Shown in pieces: positions 25,813 to 35,953 of a stretch of 64,000 nucleotides of DNA (its first letter is position 1; every line of letters starts with the position of its first letter). Made by a program: the position numbers and the translations under genes. This DNA comes from Legionella_A sp963772805 (GTDB lineage Bacteria; Pseudomonadota; Gammaproteobacteria; Legionellales; Legionellaceae): assembly GCA_963772805.1 (NCBI GenBank), contig CAVYYU010000008.1, positions 868,001-932,000 on the forward strand, read 5' to 3'. Below the pieces are notes generated by a model that did no database searches, was not told where the DNA came from, and saw only the letters and a list, made by a program, of their open reading frames with translations.

Positions 25813-26641
25813 TCGACTCGGCTGGATTGAAACCCGTCATCCCTTGTTATCGGTGCGCCAACAGTGCGAAATACTGGATCTAAGCCGTTCCAGTGTTTAT
25901 TATGCACCACGGCCCAAAGTGTTCAGCGATGAGCAGCTGGCATTGCTACGCTTGGTCGATGAAATTTACACGAAATACCCGTTTTTTGGTACAAGGCAAA
26001 TGAGCGATTATATTTCCTTGCATAATCAGCCATGTAAACGCCATGAGACACGATGGGCCTACGAGCACATGGGGTTACACTCACTTGCACCAGGCCCGCA
26101 TACGAGTAAACCGCACCCGGAGCATAAGGTATATCCATATCTGTTACATGACGTCGAGATTGTACGACCATGTCAGGTTTTCAGCACGGATATAACCTAC
26201 ATTCGGCTGAAACACGGGTTTGTGTATTTAATCGCCGTCATAGACTGGTACAGCCGTTTTGTGCTGGATTGGCAGCTCAGCATCAATATGGAGGCTGATT
26301 TTTGTGTGGAAACGCTTGAGCGAGTATTGGCTCACTCACGTTGTGATATATTTAACACCGATCAGGGGTCGCAGTTTACAAGCAAGGATTTCACTGATGT
26401 TCTTAAAAAGCATCAGATTGATATCAGCATGGACGGTAAAGGCCGCTGGGCAGACAATATTTTTGTTGAACGTCTATGGCGCTCAACAAAGTATGAATGC
26501 ATATACCTACAGGAGTGGGAAAACGTAGTCTCAGTAAGGGATGCGATAAGAGAATACTACCGTTTTTATAATTACGAAAGACCGCACCAAAGTCTTAACG
26601 GGCGAACACCCAGCGAGATTCATAGAAAAATATTACACTAA
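25805..26641 (+). CDS. IS3-A OrfB, copy 2
   Basis: 278 residues, same protein as copy 1, with an intact DDE triad, in the -1 frame relative to orfA. Confidence 0.93.
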   Translation: MDDRLGWIETRHPLLSVRQQCEILDLSRSSVYYAPRPKVFSDEQLALLRLVDEIYTKYPFFGTRQMSDYISLHNQPCKRHETRWAYEHMGLHSLAPGPHTSKPHPEHKVYPYLLHDVEIVRPCQVFSTDITYIRLKHGFVYLIAVIDWYSRFVLDWQLSINMEADFCVETLERVLAHSRCDIFNTDQGSQFTSKDFTDVLKKHQIDISMDGKGRWADNIFVERLWRSTKYECIYLQEWENVVSVRDAIREYYRFYNYERPHQSLNGRTPSEIHRKILH

Positions 26642-26876
26642 ATGGTGCGCTATCGCGCCGTTGTGTGTAATGGGGCTCTGCCCCAAACCCCAGGATATTT
26701 GAAGACGTGATTCGAATAAACAGGGTGTAGGGTTCGGGCAACAAAAGCTGCCCGGAATCACGTCACGGTCATCGCCGTCCCCGGCTGTGCCGTGGCTTAA
26801 TGATAATAGAAATTGAGCGAGAAATTATATCTTAACTTTTTGTTAAAATGGTCTAGATTTTGCGCCCGCTATACAT

Positions 26877-27410
26877 CAACTCATTACATTTGATTTTCTT
26901 GTAGCAATTGCTAATCGACATACCGATGAAACGAACTTCGATAATAATATACAAGAAGAATTAAGAACTATTCCTGAATGCAAAACGCTGCAATCAGTCG
27001 TAGTTAATTTTGTTAAATTAAAATTGGCGATCGAAAAATATATAGGAATTAATCCATCTATTACGTGGGACAATCACGCGATCATGCAAGAAACAAAAAC
27101 AAGCCTAAATAAGGTCTTCGCAGGCGATCAAACAGGGGTTCAAGAACTTAAAAATGCGGCGCAGCAAACGTCCTGCGGTAATAAAATCGCTCGAGCATTA
27201 TGTGCGCTGGCAGCAGCCGTTGCTGGGTTTGTAGCCGGGTTCTTTAGTGGTGTTGCTTCAGGGCCAATGACGATTATTCTTAGCGCAACAGCAGCGGCCA
27301 TCACATATAATAGATTACGACATACATCGTTATTTAAACCAGCGCATGAAAAACAAAAAACTGATTTAGCTGACGCTGTTAGTGAATATACAGCGGGACA
27401 TGAAGCATAA
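26877..27410 (+). pseudogene. 3' remnant of the IS-interrupted lipase-like gene
   Basis: After removing IS and one CAT copy, codon 541 (CAT, ending 25440) is followed by CAA at 26877 and the frame is open for 177 codons to TAA at 27408-27410. The tail is helical and has a strongly hydrophobic Gly/Ala-rich double segment (ALCALAAAVAGFVAGFFSGV, then a further stretch to about AAAITYN), followed by a charged C-terminus. The ancestral protein would be 718 residues. A TTG at 27024 opens a 128-codon frame but is unlikely to be a genuine start. Confidence 0.88.
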
Positions 27411-27612
27411 TCTAAAATTTTATATTTCCATCTCCCCTGCTCACCTAGATATCCACTTAATCAATCTTAATAAACGCCGGTAGAAAGAGCGTGCGCGTTT
27501 GCATCTTTAGGCGTTTTTGCAACAGCCATTTTTTGTTACACGGTAATCTCCCCGAAAAATAACTGATGCCAAAAGTAGAATTTTCTCGTAACCTATGCAC
27601 AGGAGATTCTGC

Positions 27613-27879
27613 ATGAAAAAATCAAAATTTACAGACAGCCAAATACTGTCGATTCTAAAACAATCCGAAGGCGGAACCCCTGTTCCAGAGCTTTGCCGAG
27701 AACATGTCATCAGCTCGGCTACATTTTATAAATGGCGCGCTAAATATGGCGGAATGGATGTGTCCATGATGTCGCGACTAAAAGAGCTGGAAGCTGAAAA
27801 TAGTCGTCTTAAAAAGATGTATGCTGAAGAGCGCCTGAAAGCCGAGATTCTAAGGGAAGCCATTGAAAAAAAGTGGTAA
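27613..27879 (+). CDS. IS3-C OrfA
   Basis: 88 residues from the ATG at 27613 (MKKSKFTDSQILSIL), preferred over an earlier in-frame ATG. Helix-turn-helix (VPELCREHVISSATFYKWR) plus leucine-zipper region, as in IS407-group OrfA. A GAAAAAAAG run before the stop is the likely frameshift site. Confidence 0.9.
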   Translation: MKKSKFTDSQILSILKQSEGGTPVPELCREHVISSATFYKWRAKYGGMDVSMMSRLKELEAENSRLKKMYAEERLKAEILREAIEKKW

Positions 27880-28700
27880 CACCGTCGCGCCGGCGTGAGC
27901 TGGCACATAAGGCGGTGATTGATAAAGGCGTCTCAATTCGTTTGTCATGCGACCTGTTTAGCATCAGTGAAACCTGTTATCGATATCAGCCTAAACTAAG
28001 CGATGAAAACACCATAATAGCGGATTGGTTAATGCGTTTAGCTCAGAATCAACGTAATTGGGGTTTCGGCTTATGTTTTTTATACCTTCGAAATGTGAAG
28101 GGCTATGCTTGGAACCATAAGCGTGTTTATCGAATCTATCGGGAATTGGAGCTCAACATGCGAATCAAACCCAAAAAACGGTTAATCAGGGAGAAGCCTG
28201 ACGTATTGGCTGTGCCAAATGCAATCAACGAATGCTGGTCGATGGATTTTATGCATGATCAGTTAGAGGATGGCCGTAGCTATCGCTTATTTAATGTCCT
28301 TGATGACTTCAATCGCGAAGGCCTTGCCATCGAGGTGGATTTATCTTTGCCGGCAGAGCGGGTTGTTCGGGCTCTGAATCAAATCATTGAATGGCGTGGA
28401 AAGCCAAAGCAGATACGTTGTGATAATGGCCCGGAGTATATCAGTAAATTGCTGGGACAATGGGCTGATAAGAATCAGATACAGTTGGTCTTTATCCAAC
28501 CAGGAAATCCACAGCAAAATGCTTATATTGAACGGTATAACCGCACAGTTAGGTATGACTGGTTAAGCCAATATTTATTTGAAAGTATTGCTGAGGTACA
28601 ACTACATGCGACACAATGGCTTTGGACGTACAACAATGAACGACCAAATACTGCAATTGGAGGAATTCCCCCAAGGCAAAAATTGGTACTAGCTGCCTAA
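27873..28700 (+). CDS. IS3-C OrfB (rve transposase)
   Basis: 275 residues, GTG start overlapping orfA by 7 bp in the -1 frame. DDE motifs: WSMDFMHD (Asp), RCDNGPEY (Asp) and PQQNAYIERYNRT (Glu). Full length for the group. Confidence 0.92.
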   Translation: MVTPSRRRELAHKAVIDKGVSIRLSCDLFSISETCYRYQPKLSDENTIIADWLMRLAQNQRNWGFGLCFLYLRNVKGYAWNHKRVYRIYRELELNMRIKPKKRLIREKPDVLAVPNAINECWSMDFMHDQLEDGRSYRLFNVLDDFNREGLAIEVDLSLPAERVVRALNQIIEWRGKPKQIRCDNGPEYISKLLGQWADKNQIQLVFIQPGNPQQNAYIERYNRTVRYDWLSQYLFESIAEVQLHATQWLWTYNNERPNTAIGGIPPRQKLVLAA

Positions 28701-28820
28701 ACCTCTACTTTTAGCTTCGGTTAAAAATGGGGGGATTACCACACCGCCCCACAAACTTGACCGATTATTTTACTTACCATACAATAACGAATCAAAATAA
28801 TTCAACTGCTGAGACATTCA

Positions 28821-30869
28821 ATGCTCCCTAAGCGATTTAATAGCAACAGACTCAGTGTGCTTGATAGCATCAAATTCAGCATCCCCCTCCTTCAGTCAAT
28901 AGCTGAGCTTCAGCCGATGAGTGAAATATCAACTCTGAGCGATGACGAATCAAAACAATTTATTAAATTCTATGAAAAAATAATTTCACTCATCAATCAA
29001 TGCGAGTCTCTCGACGACTTTAAAAACATAAAAGCACCAATGCAATCAGTATATGACACTAACCAACGATATTTATTAACAAAAATTATTGATAATGCCC
29101 AAGAGCACTTCAAAATAAAAAATAGGATTACTGACGGCGAGACCTGCCCGATTTTTAGATTTCAGGCGTATCAAACGGACATCCATAATGATATGACCAA
29201 CGAAAAAAATATCGAACATGAACAGAAAATGGAGCAATCCAATGACGCCTATATTGGAATAAATGCGCAGAGCAGCATTATTTTTTGGAATAAGGCAGCC
29301 CATCAATTATTTGGTTGGTCAAAAGAAGAAGTTCTTCATACAAAAACATTAGAAAGCACGATACTTCCCGTCGAAATATTGGGCACTCATGGTGTGCACG
29401 TCTCAAATTGCTCCAAAAATACCCCAGATAGTCACAACAAGATCGGCTTACAACGAGAAATAGAAGCTAGAAAAAAGGGGGCTCAGCAACAATTTCCTAT
29501 TGCAATTAAAATATTATCGGTCGGCAGAGATGACTCATTCAGATGTTATGCTCAGATTAAAGCCGTAACACCCGAAAAAGAAGAACAAAAAAAATATCGC
29601 TCAGAACAAGCAAACAACAACGAAGAAAAAAATACGGAAACCATATTTCGGAACTTATATCACACAAGCATTACAGATTATGCCAATGTTCTTTTGGGGT
29701 ATTTAAAAGAAAAAATTCCGGGGAAAAATCGGCCAAATACTTACTCATCTCAATTAAAAAAAGTATTTGGTGATTATGAACCATCTATAACAGATATGCT
29801 CGACTTAAAAATATTATCGTCAAAAACAGACCACTTTCTCAACTATTTTTTTAATCAATCGCTTGATTCTAGTCAGAAAGCATTTCAATCTGAAAAATCA
29901 ACCAATATAATCAAGATAGCAAGTCCCATCGAAGCAAACGGTTTAAATCTTACAATCCAATCTAATCGTATTGTTGATATAAAAGGCCACATTGCCAGCA
30001 TTGGCAATGCCTACAAAGATGCCTACGAACATGCACATAACAAAATAAGGTACTGCTTTAATGATGCAACATTATATTACTTATCAATATCTACCCAATC
30101 AACAAGCAACCTCATGCCATTTTATTGTTCACCATTAAGCAAAACGTCTCCTTTCAATAAACTTCTCCAATACATTGATGAATTACCATCCCATGATGAA
30201 ATCATCCAATTTAAAGAAATTCATAAGCAATCTATCACTCAACTAAACAGGCTCATTGAAGAGATTAGAGCATCAAACGCATATAATTTATCGACTACTG
30301 ACATCTGCAGTAAGATGCTAATAAAACAAAAAAAAATATTAATCATGTTACGAGGCAATTTATCCAATAGTGAAAGCAAGTTGAATCAAATAAATAAGAA
30401 ACTTCATAACTATATTGATCGTTCTATAAAATCAATGGATAAACACTCATTTGATTATTCAGCTGGCAATTCAGATACTGATTCAATTTCGAGCATTAGA
30501 TCAATACCCAGTTCAATACCAAGCCCTATACCGGATCTAATACCTGGAACCATACCATTCTCTACCCCCTGTCGGTCTCAAGAAAAGAGCAACAAACAAA
30601 GAACAGCACCCGCAGATTACAACCAAGAAACTAAAAACCCTCAAGAATTTGTCGTTAACTCACCGTCAGAGCCAACTCGTACCCTTCATCATCCAGATTC
30701 AACTCACCGGATTTGTAGTTGTTTGTGCGCACAAAGTAGCGATGCAACTCAAGACCAAAATATGAGTTTTTTTTCGCCACGATCATCACAACCTGCTCGG
30801 CGTTACAAAGTTAACACAGCGAAAATAGCGCCCTCGGCACCACCGACTCCTTCCATGAAATATAACTGA
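28821..30869 (+). CDS. PAS-domain protein of unknown output
   Basis: 682 residues. Residues about 135-255 contain a PAS-like sensor domain (YIGINAQSSIIFWNKAAHQL, GWSKEEVL). No GGDEF, EAL, HTH or kinase motif follows; the rest is helical and Lys/Asn-rich, with an Ile-Pro repeat (SIPSSIPSPIPDLIPGTIP-like, about 555-590) and a disordered Ser/Pro C-terminus. No signal peptide. It might be a signalling adaptor or a secreted effector with a PAS-like module. Only a weak ribosome binding site precedes the ATG. It starts 81 bp after the IS3-C end. Confidence 0.6.
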   Translation: MLPKRFNSNRLSVLDSIKFSIPLLQSIAELQPMSEISTLSDDESKQFIKFYEKIISLINQCESLDDFKNIKAPMQSVYDTNQRYLLTKIIDNAQEHFKIKNRITDGETCPIFRFQAYQTDIHNDMTNEKNIEHEQKMEQSNDAYIGINAQSSIIFWNKAAHQLFGWSKEEVLHTKTLESTILPVEILGTHGVHVSNCSKNTPDSHNKIGLQREIEARKKGAQQQFPIAIKILSVGRDDSFRCYAQIKAVTPEKEEQKKYRSEQANNNEEKNTETIFRNLYHTSITDYANVLLGYLKEKIPGKNRPNTYSSQLKKVFGDYEPSITDMLDLKILSSKTDHFLNYFFNQSLDSSQKAFQSEKSTNIIKIASPIEANGLNLTIQSNRIVDIKGHIASIGNAYKDAYEHAHNKIRYCFNDATLYYLSISTQSTSNLMPFYCSPLSKTSPFNKLLQYIDELPSHDEIIQFKEIHKQSITQLNRLIEEIRASNAYNLSTTDICSKMLIKQKKILIMLRGNLSNSESKLNQINKKLHNYIDRSIKSMDKHSFDYSAGNSDTDSISSIRSIPSSIPSPIPDLIPGTIPFSTPCRSQEKSNKQRTAPADYNQETKNPQEFVVNSPSEPTRTLHHPDSTHRICSCLCAQSSDATQDQNMSFFSPRSSQPARRYKVNTAKIAPSAPPTPSMKYN

Positions 30870-31295
30870 CTGGCTTTGTCGCCCCCAAAAAAACTATTGC
30901 AAGATGTCCTAGCGTTCTGGAACCTGCGCTTTGACGCAAAAATCCAGGTTAATAATATACCTGTACTACAAATAAACAAATTCACCTCGTTGACTACTTA
31001 TGAGATGCAACATCTTATATAATTTATTGAAAGAAATATCCAAAACTCACTGAATTTATTGATAAAATTCTATATATTTTTTCCTGTTAAATTAACTAGT
31101 AGCGGTCTACAGACATAATCAGGTTTGTTTAATGGAAAAATAAATTTTATGTTAGGATGATAAAGGGATAATTTATCAGGCTTTGTATTTAATTAGAGTC
31201 TCCAACGAAGAATACTATCAATTGTGAAGCAACTCATTTAGTTTGGTTGCTCAAATAGAGCCAGTGGATTAATACAATATCAGGGAAATTTGAAG
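30870..31295. other. 425-bp AT-rich intergenic region
   Basis: No convincing gene, RNA or repeat seen. It must include the promoter of the PBP4-M13 gene pair; several TATAAT-like boxes occur (for example TATAAT near 31017) but none has a well-spaced -35. Confidence 0.4.
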
Positions 31296-32696
31296 ATGAT
31301 TTCAGTAATGTCTTGCATGAAACGATATATTTTAACCTTGGTGGTTATTTTTGCCACAGGCGATTCCTATTCACAACCCATAAACGAAGAGCTCAATAAT
31401 TTAATTGCACAACAATTACCGCAAGCAACTGTTGGTGTTGTCATTAAAAACCTTCGATCTGGAGAAGTAATTTACAAATACAATTCGGATAAACTTCTGA
31501 ATCCGGCCAGTAATATCAAGGTGTTCACTGCAGCAGCAGCTGCTTATTACTTGGGATCCGAATACAGTTACGCTACAACTTTGTTGCAAAAAAATAAAAC
31601 TATTTATGTGAGATTCAGCGGTGATCCATCATTAACACCCGATGATTTGGAAAATTTATTAGCAAACCTGAACCAGTTGGGTATAGAAACAATAGACGGT
31701 GATCTTGTAATTGATGCCTCACAATTTAAACCACCCTATCACGCCGCTGGCATGTCCTACGATGACATCGGTTGGTATTACGAAGCACCAAGTAGTGCTG
31801 TCATTCTGAATGAGAATAAAGAAGCTTTCGAGTTGATTAGCGCTAAAAAATTAGGTCAACCTATTCAAATAAAACCAAAAGGCACCAATTCAGCCATCAC
31901 CTTAGTCAATGACGTCATCTCTGTTAACAAAGAACAAGAAAAAAATCATTGTAATTTTAATATTGCCATTAAACCCAATAACACGCTGCATTTGTATGGT
32001 TGTATGTTGCAATATGCACAAGTGAAACAAGTTGAATTTGCAATTATTGATCCTGAATTGTTTGCACAACAAGTTATCAATAATATATTGCAGAAAAAAA
32101 AGATCCTTCTAAGAGGAAAAATTCTATTTGCTCAAACGCCTGCTCAAGCGAAACTTATAGCGAGTCATCAGTCAAAAACCTTGCCTCAACTTTTAACGCA
32201 TATGCTTGAGGAGTCTGACAATTTATATGCAGATAGTTTGACAAAATTATTAGGCTACTCTTTAACTCAGTATGGCACTTATAAACAAGGAGCATATGCC
32301 ATTAAAAAAATTCTGGCGAAACATACAAATCTGGATCTAAGCTCAATAGAACTCGCCGATGGTCACGGAACGCGCTATGACCTCATTACACCGGAGCAAA
32401 TGGTAATTCTTCTCAGCGATATTTACCATGATGAAAAAATAAAACCGGTAATTATAAGCAGTCTGCCACGAATGGGGGTAACCGGTACATTAAAAGACAG
32501 AATGAAAAATACCCGTTTACAGAATATTGTTTTTGCCAAAACAGGCACAATGCATGATGTTTCTTCACTTTCTGGATATATACTATCCGAGTCAGGCGAT
32601 CCGCTGGTTTTTTCGATCATTATCAACGGCGCTCATGGAAAAATTGCATCGGCTAAACAACTTGAAGAAAAAATTTTGTTGAGTATTATCCACTAG
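31296..32696 (+). CDS. dacB: D-alanyl-D-alanine carboxypeptidase/endopeptidase (PBP4 type)
   Basis: 466 residues from the ATG at 31296, with an AGGGA site 10 nt upstream; further in-frame ATGs at 31308 and 31317 are possible, and the last gives a neat signal peptide (MKRYILTLVVIFATGDSYS). The three penicillin-binding motifs are present: SNIK (about 71), SDN in LEESDNLYAD (about 307) and KTG in FAKTGTMHDV (about 413). It trims or cleaves peptidoglycan cross-links in the periplasm. The M13 peptidase gene starts 15 bp later, so both form an operon. Confidence 0.92.
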   Translation: MISVMSCMKRYILTLVVIFATGDSYSQPINEELNNLIAQQLPQATVGVVIKNLRSGEVIYKYNSDKLLNPASNIKVFTAAAAAYYLGSEYSYATTLLQKNKTIYVRFSGDPSLTPDDLENLLANLNQLGIETIDGDLVIDASQFKPPYHAAGMSYDDIGWYYEAPSSAVILNENKEAFELISAKKLGQPIQIKPKGTNSAITLVNDVISVNKEQEKNHCNFNIAIKPNNTLHLYGCMLQYAQVKQVEFAIIDPELFAQQVINNILQKKKILLRGKILFAQTPAQAKLIASHQSKTLPQLLTHMLEESDNLYADSLTKLLGYSLTQYGTYKQGAYAIKKILAKHTNLDLSSIELADGHGTRYDLITPEQMVILLSDIYHDEKIKPVIISSLPRMGVTGTLKDRMKNTRLQNIVFAKTGTMHDVSSLSGYILSESGDPLVFSIIINGAHGKIASAKQLEEKILLSIIH

Positions 32697-32711
32697 AAAT
32701 AAGGTGATCGT

Positions 32712-34747
32712 ATGCGATTAATAAATGCACTAGTTACATTGATACTCATGGTTGTTTCAACCGCCGATGCTGTATCTTCAACGATACCTGAAAAAAACAA
32801 TCCTGAAAGCTTATATTTGAATTGGCGCGATGCTTCCGTTTTGCCAAGTGATGATTTTTTTAACTATGCTAATGGCACTTGGCAAAAATTAAATCCAATT
32901 CCACCCGAATATGCACGCTGGGGTAACTTCAATATTTTGCAAGAGAAAGTTCAAGCCATCATTCACACAATGCTCATTGATGCCGCTAATAAAAAAAAGC
33001 GGCACCTGGAAGTGTTATACAAAAAATAGGTGACTTTTATTTCAGTGGCATGGATAAATCGTCTATTAATAGTCAAGGAATTAAACCTTTGCAACCCGAG
33101 TTGGCGCGAATTAATAACATCAATGACTCAGCAAGTTTACAACGCGAAATTGCTCATTTACACCTGATTGGAGTCGATGCCCTATTCGGATTTACAAGTA
33201 TGCAGGATTTTTCAAATAGTCACGAAATGATCGGTGTTGCCATGCAGGGCGGGCTAAGCTTACCCGATCGAGATTATTACTTAAAAAAGGATAAACGTTT
33301 TCAGGAAATTCGCACAGCTTTCGTCCAGCACATGAGCACGATGTTTAAGTTGCTTGGGGATAATAGTGACAAGGCCGTGGCAGAGGCCACAACCGTTATG
33401 AATATTGAAACATCCTTAGCTAAAGCATCGATGTCAAATATCGAACAACGCGATCCACATGCAATTTATCATATGATGAGTCTGCATAAACTGCAGAATG
33501 CTACCCCTAACTTTTCCTGGCAACAATATTTTACCAATCTAGATATACCTACGCCTAAACGCATCAATTTTGCCATGCCTCATTTCTTTAAAATCATGAG
33601 TGAGCAATTACAGGCAGTTTCTCTGGATGATTGGAAAACATATTTACGTTGGCATCTAATCGATGAATTTGCCCCTTACGTATCTCAGCCGTTTGTACAG
33701 AAAAATTTTCATATGTATTCCATTTTAACGGGAACTAAAAAAATATTGCCACGCTGGAAACGCGTTGTCATGACAGAAAATAGCGCGCTAGGATTTGCTA
33801 TTGGAAAACTATATGTCGAAAAGTATTTTCCACCGGCATCTAAGCAAGCGGCGTTGAAAATCCTGAGTGATATTCGTTACGTGTTGCACAGAGACTTACA
33901 GACTATGAGCTGGATGAGCCCAGAAACACGTCAGGCGGCTTTAAAAAAATTGGACATGATGGAAGACCGCATTGGGTATCCTAATAAGTGGCGGGATTAT
34001 ACAGCCTTAAAGATTGATAGAGGCCCCTATGTGTTAAACGTATTGCGAGCCAATCAGTTTTTTATTCGCTATAACCTCAATAAAATTGACAAACCCATTG
34101 ATAGAAGTGAATGGGAAATGCCACCCCAGACAATTAATGCATATTATGACCCATCCATGAATAACTTGAATATCCCTGCAGGAATTTTGCAACCACCTTT
34201 TTTTGATCCTAATGCTCCCGCTGCAGTGAACTATGGCGCCATTGGTTTTGTCATTGGGCATGAAATGACCCATGGATTTGATGATCAAGGTGGGCAATTT
34301 GATGGCTATGGTAATTTGAAAAACTGGTGGACGGCTGAGGACTTAAAACGTTTCCATTCCGCTACACAATGCATTATAGAACAATTCTCACACTATAAAG
34401 TTGATGGAGACCTCCCTGTACAAGGAAAATTAGTTGTAGGAGAGGCAACAGCTGATTTAGGTGGCGTAACCTTGGCCTATCGCGCCTTTCGTCATTCGGA
34501 GTTTTATAAACAAGCTAGAATAATTGATGCATTAACACCCGCACAGCAATTCTTTTTAAGTGCAGCACATGTCTGGGCTTCTAATGTTAGACCTGAACAA
34601 GCTCGCGCCTTAGTCTTGACAGACCCTCACCCACCAGCAGAATACCGCGTGAATGGAACCTTGGCGAATATGCCACAATTCCAAGACGCATTTGCTATTC
34701 AGGCTCATACGCCGATGGTCAACAGTAGACGATGTGTTATATGGTAA
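32712..34747 (+). pseudogene. M13-family zinc metallopeptidase (PepO/neprilysin-like) with frameshift in an A8 run
   Basis: The first frame (32712-33029) gives a signal peptide and the M13 N-terminus (DFFNYANGTWQKLNPIPPEY). At the A8 run 32991-32998 the frame is off: reading from there in another frame gives KKAAPGSVIQKIGDFYFSGM and continues open to 34747. Motifs in the second part: HEMTHGFDDQG (HExxH zinc site), GEATADLGG (ExxxD) and the family's C-terminal CxxW ending (RRCVIW). Six or nine A would restore one protein of about 678 residues. It follows dacB by 15 bp. Confidence 0.85.
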
Positions 34748-34804
34748 TCTAAAATCTGCTCAATCAGATTGGTTCATCACATGATATGACTATAATTATT
34801 GTAC

Positions 34805-35950
34805 TCAAATATAATCTATTTGGGACATGTCATGAAGTGCAAAACCAAGATCAACAGGGACTGGCTTTAACCAAGGTGATGATTTAATGGCGCCCTGTCC
34901 ATCAGTATAACCTTTATCAATATGCTCTCTGATTGATTTTCGTGAGAACTCAAAGTCTTTTGACGACAAGTCATCGCTATCTCCGCGATATAAAAATCGT
35001 ACCAAGGTTACGGTTTTGTCCCAACCTTGTTCCAGATTTTTCATTACGCTATCTTCTTGTTTTTTTCCTGAAGGAATGTGCTTTGACAGCTGATGAATAG
35101 CATATCTAAGGCTATGAATTTCTTGGTGCATTCTAATTATCTTGTCAAATCGACTAGAATATTCAATATCCTTTCTACGCATCTCAATGTCGTCGAAACT
35201 AGTTGGCTCAAGCCCATAAGAGTCAAATAAATGGGCCATGAAACATAATAAATTTTGTGAGTGGTTGCTTCTGAGTACATAACTCAAAGGTGTATTGCTT
35301 GATAAGCCGCCATCCCAATAGTGGCGCCCATCTATTTCAATTGCAGGAAAGCTTGGTGGTAATGCGCCACTCGCCATAATATGCTCTGGACCTATGCGCT
35401 GTTTTGTAGAATCGAAGTAATGCATTTTACCGGAGGATACTTCAACCGCTCCGACGCTTAGGCGCGTTTCACCATTATTGATTCGATCAAAATCAACAAA
35501 ACGCTCCAAAGTATCACGTAATGGTGAGGTGTCATAATATCCTAATAATGCTGAACTTTTGCTGTTATCAAACGGGTTCCCAGAGCTTGACTTAGGCACA
35601 AAAAAACCAGGTTGCCCAAATAGAGCGGCAGATTGTGCCGAAACGAAATGTTGTACACGACGACTGAATACGTCATTAGGAAGTATTGAGTCATCTATCA
35701 GAGTAGGTGTGGCAATGGCTGACCAGAATTGTCGCATTTTATCAATGCGGTCTTCAATCGCATTTCCCGCGGCAATGGCTGAGTTAATTGCACCAATGGA
35801 GGTGCCAGCAAACCAATCAGGAATATAATCATCTTCCTGTAAAGCCTGCAAAACGCCCACTTGATAAGCCCCTAATGCCCCACCACCCTGAAAACAGCAG
35901 ACAAGATGATCAAACCTTGAGTTTTTTTTTGTCTTAGTGAATTTAGCCAC
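34805..35950 (-). CDS. patD: Patatin-like phospholipase/hydrolase PatD
   Basis: 381 residues. Oxyanion loop QGGGALGAYQVG (about 20-31), nucleophile elbow GTSIGAI (Ser about 51), and the catalytic Asp motif DGGLSSN (about 211), then a C-terminal extension of about 150 residues typical of this subgroup. It hydrolyses acyl esters. The start lies 3 bp after the stop of the dehydrogenase gene, forming the bdhA-patD operon known from Legionella, linked there to intracellular growth and poly-3-hydroxybutyrate metabolism (established knowledge). Gene name by context and motifs. Confidence 0.88.
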   Translation of the reverse strand: MAKFTKTKKNSRFDHLVCCFQGGGALGAYQVGVLQALQEDDYIPDWFAGTSIGAINSAIAAGNAIEDRIDKMRQFWSAIATPTLIDDSILPNDVFSRRVQHFVSAQSAALFGQPGFFVPKSSSGNPFDNSKSSALLGYYDTSPLRDTLERFVDFDRINNGETRLSVGAVEVSSGKMHYFDSTKQRIGPEHIMASGALPPSFPAIEIDGRHYWDGGLSSNTPLSYVLRSNHSQNLLCFMAHLFDSYGLEPTSFDDIEMRRKDIEYSSRFDKIIRMHQEIHSLRYAIHQLSKHIPSGKKQEDSVMKNLEQGWDKTVTLVRFLYRGDSDDLSSKDFEFSRKSIREHIDKGYTDGQGAIKSSPWLKPVPVDLGFALHDMSQIDYI

Positions 35951-35953
35951 TGG

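Larger units (their letters stand above)
25441..26873 (+). mobile_element. IS3-family element A, copy 2
   Basis: 1,433 bp, flanked by the 3-bp duplication CAT (25438-25440 and 26874-26876). Differs from copy 1 by at least two bases: G to A at 25735 (Glu to Lys in OrfA) and A to G in the non-coding stretch near 26731. Confidence 0.95.
27542..28740 (+). mobile_element. IS3-family element C (IS407-like)
   Basis: 1,199 bp with ends GGTAATCTCCCC (left) and GGGGGGATTACC (right), flanked by a 4-bp duplication ACAC (27538-27541 and 28741-28744), as typical of the IS407 subgroup. It does not carry the structured cassette found in IS3-A. It lies between two genes. Confidence 0.9.

Noticed and set aside
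27024..27410. Separate 128-residue gene starting at TTG 27024
   Set aside because: The frame is open upstream to the IS boundary and joins exactly to the lipase-like gene when the IS is removed, so it is a 3' remnant.
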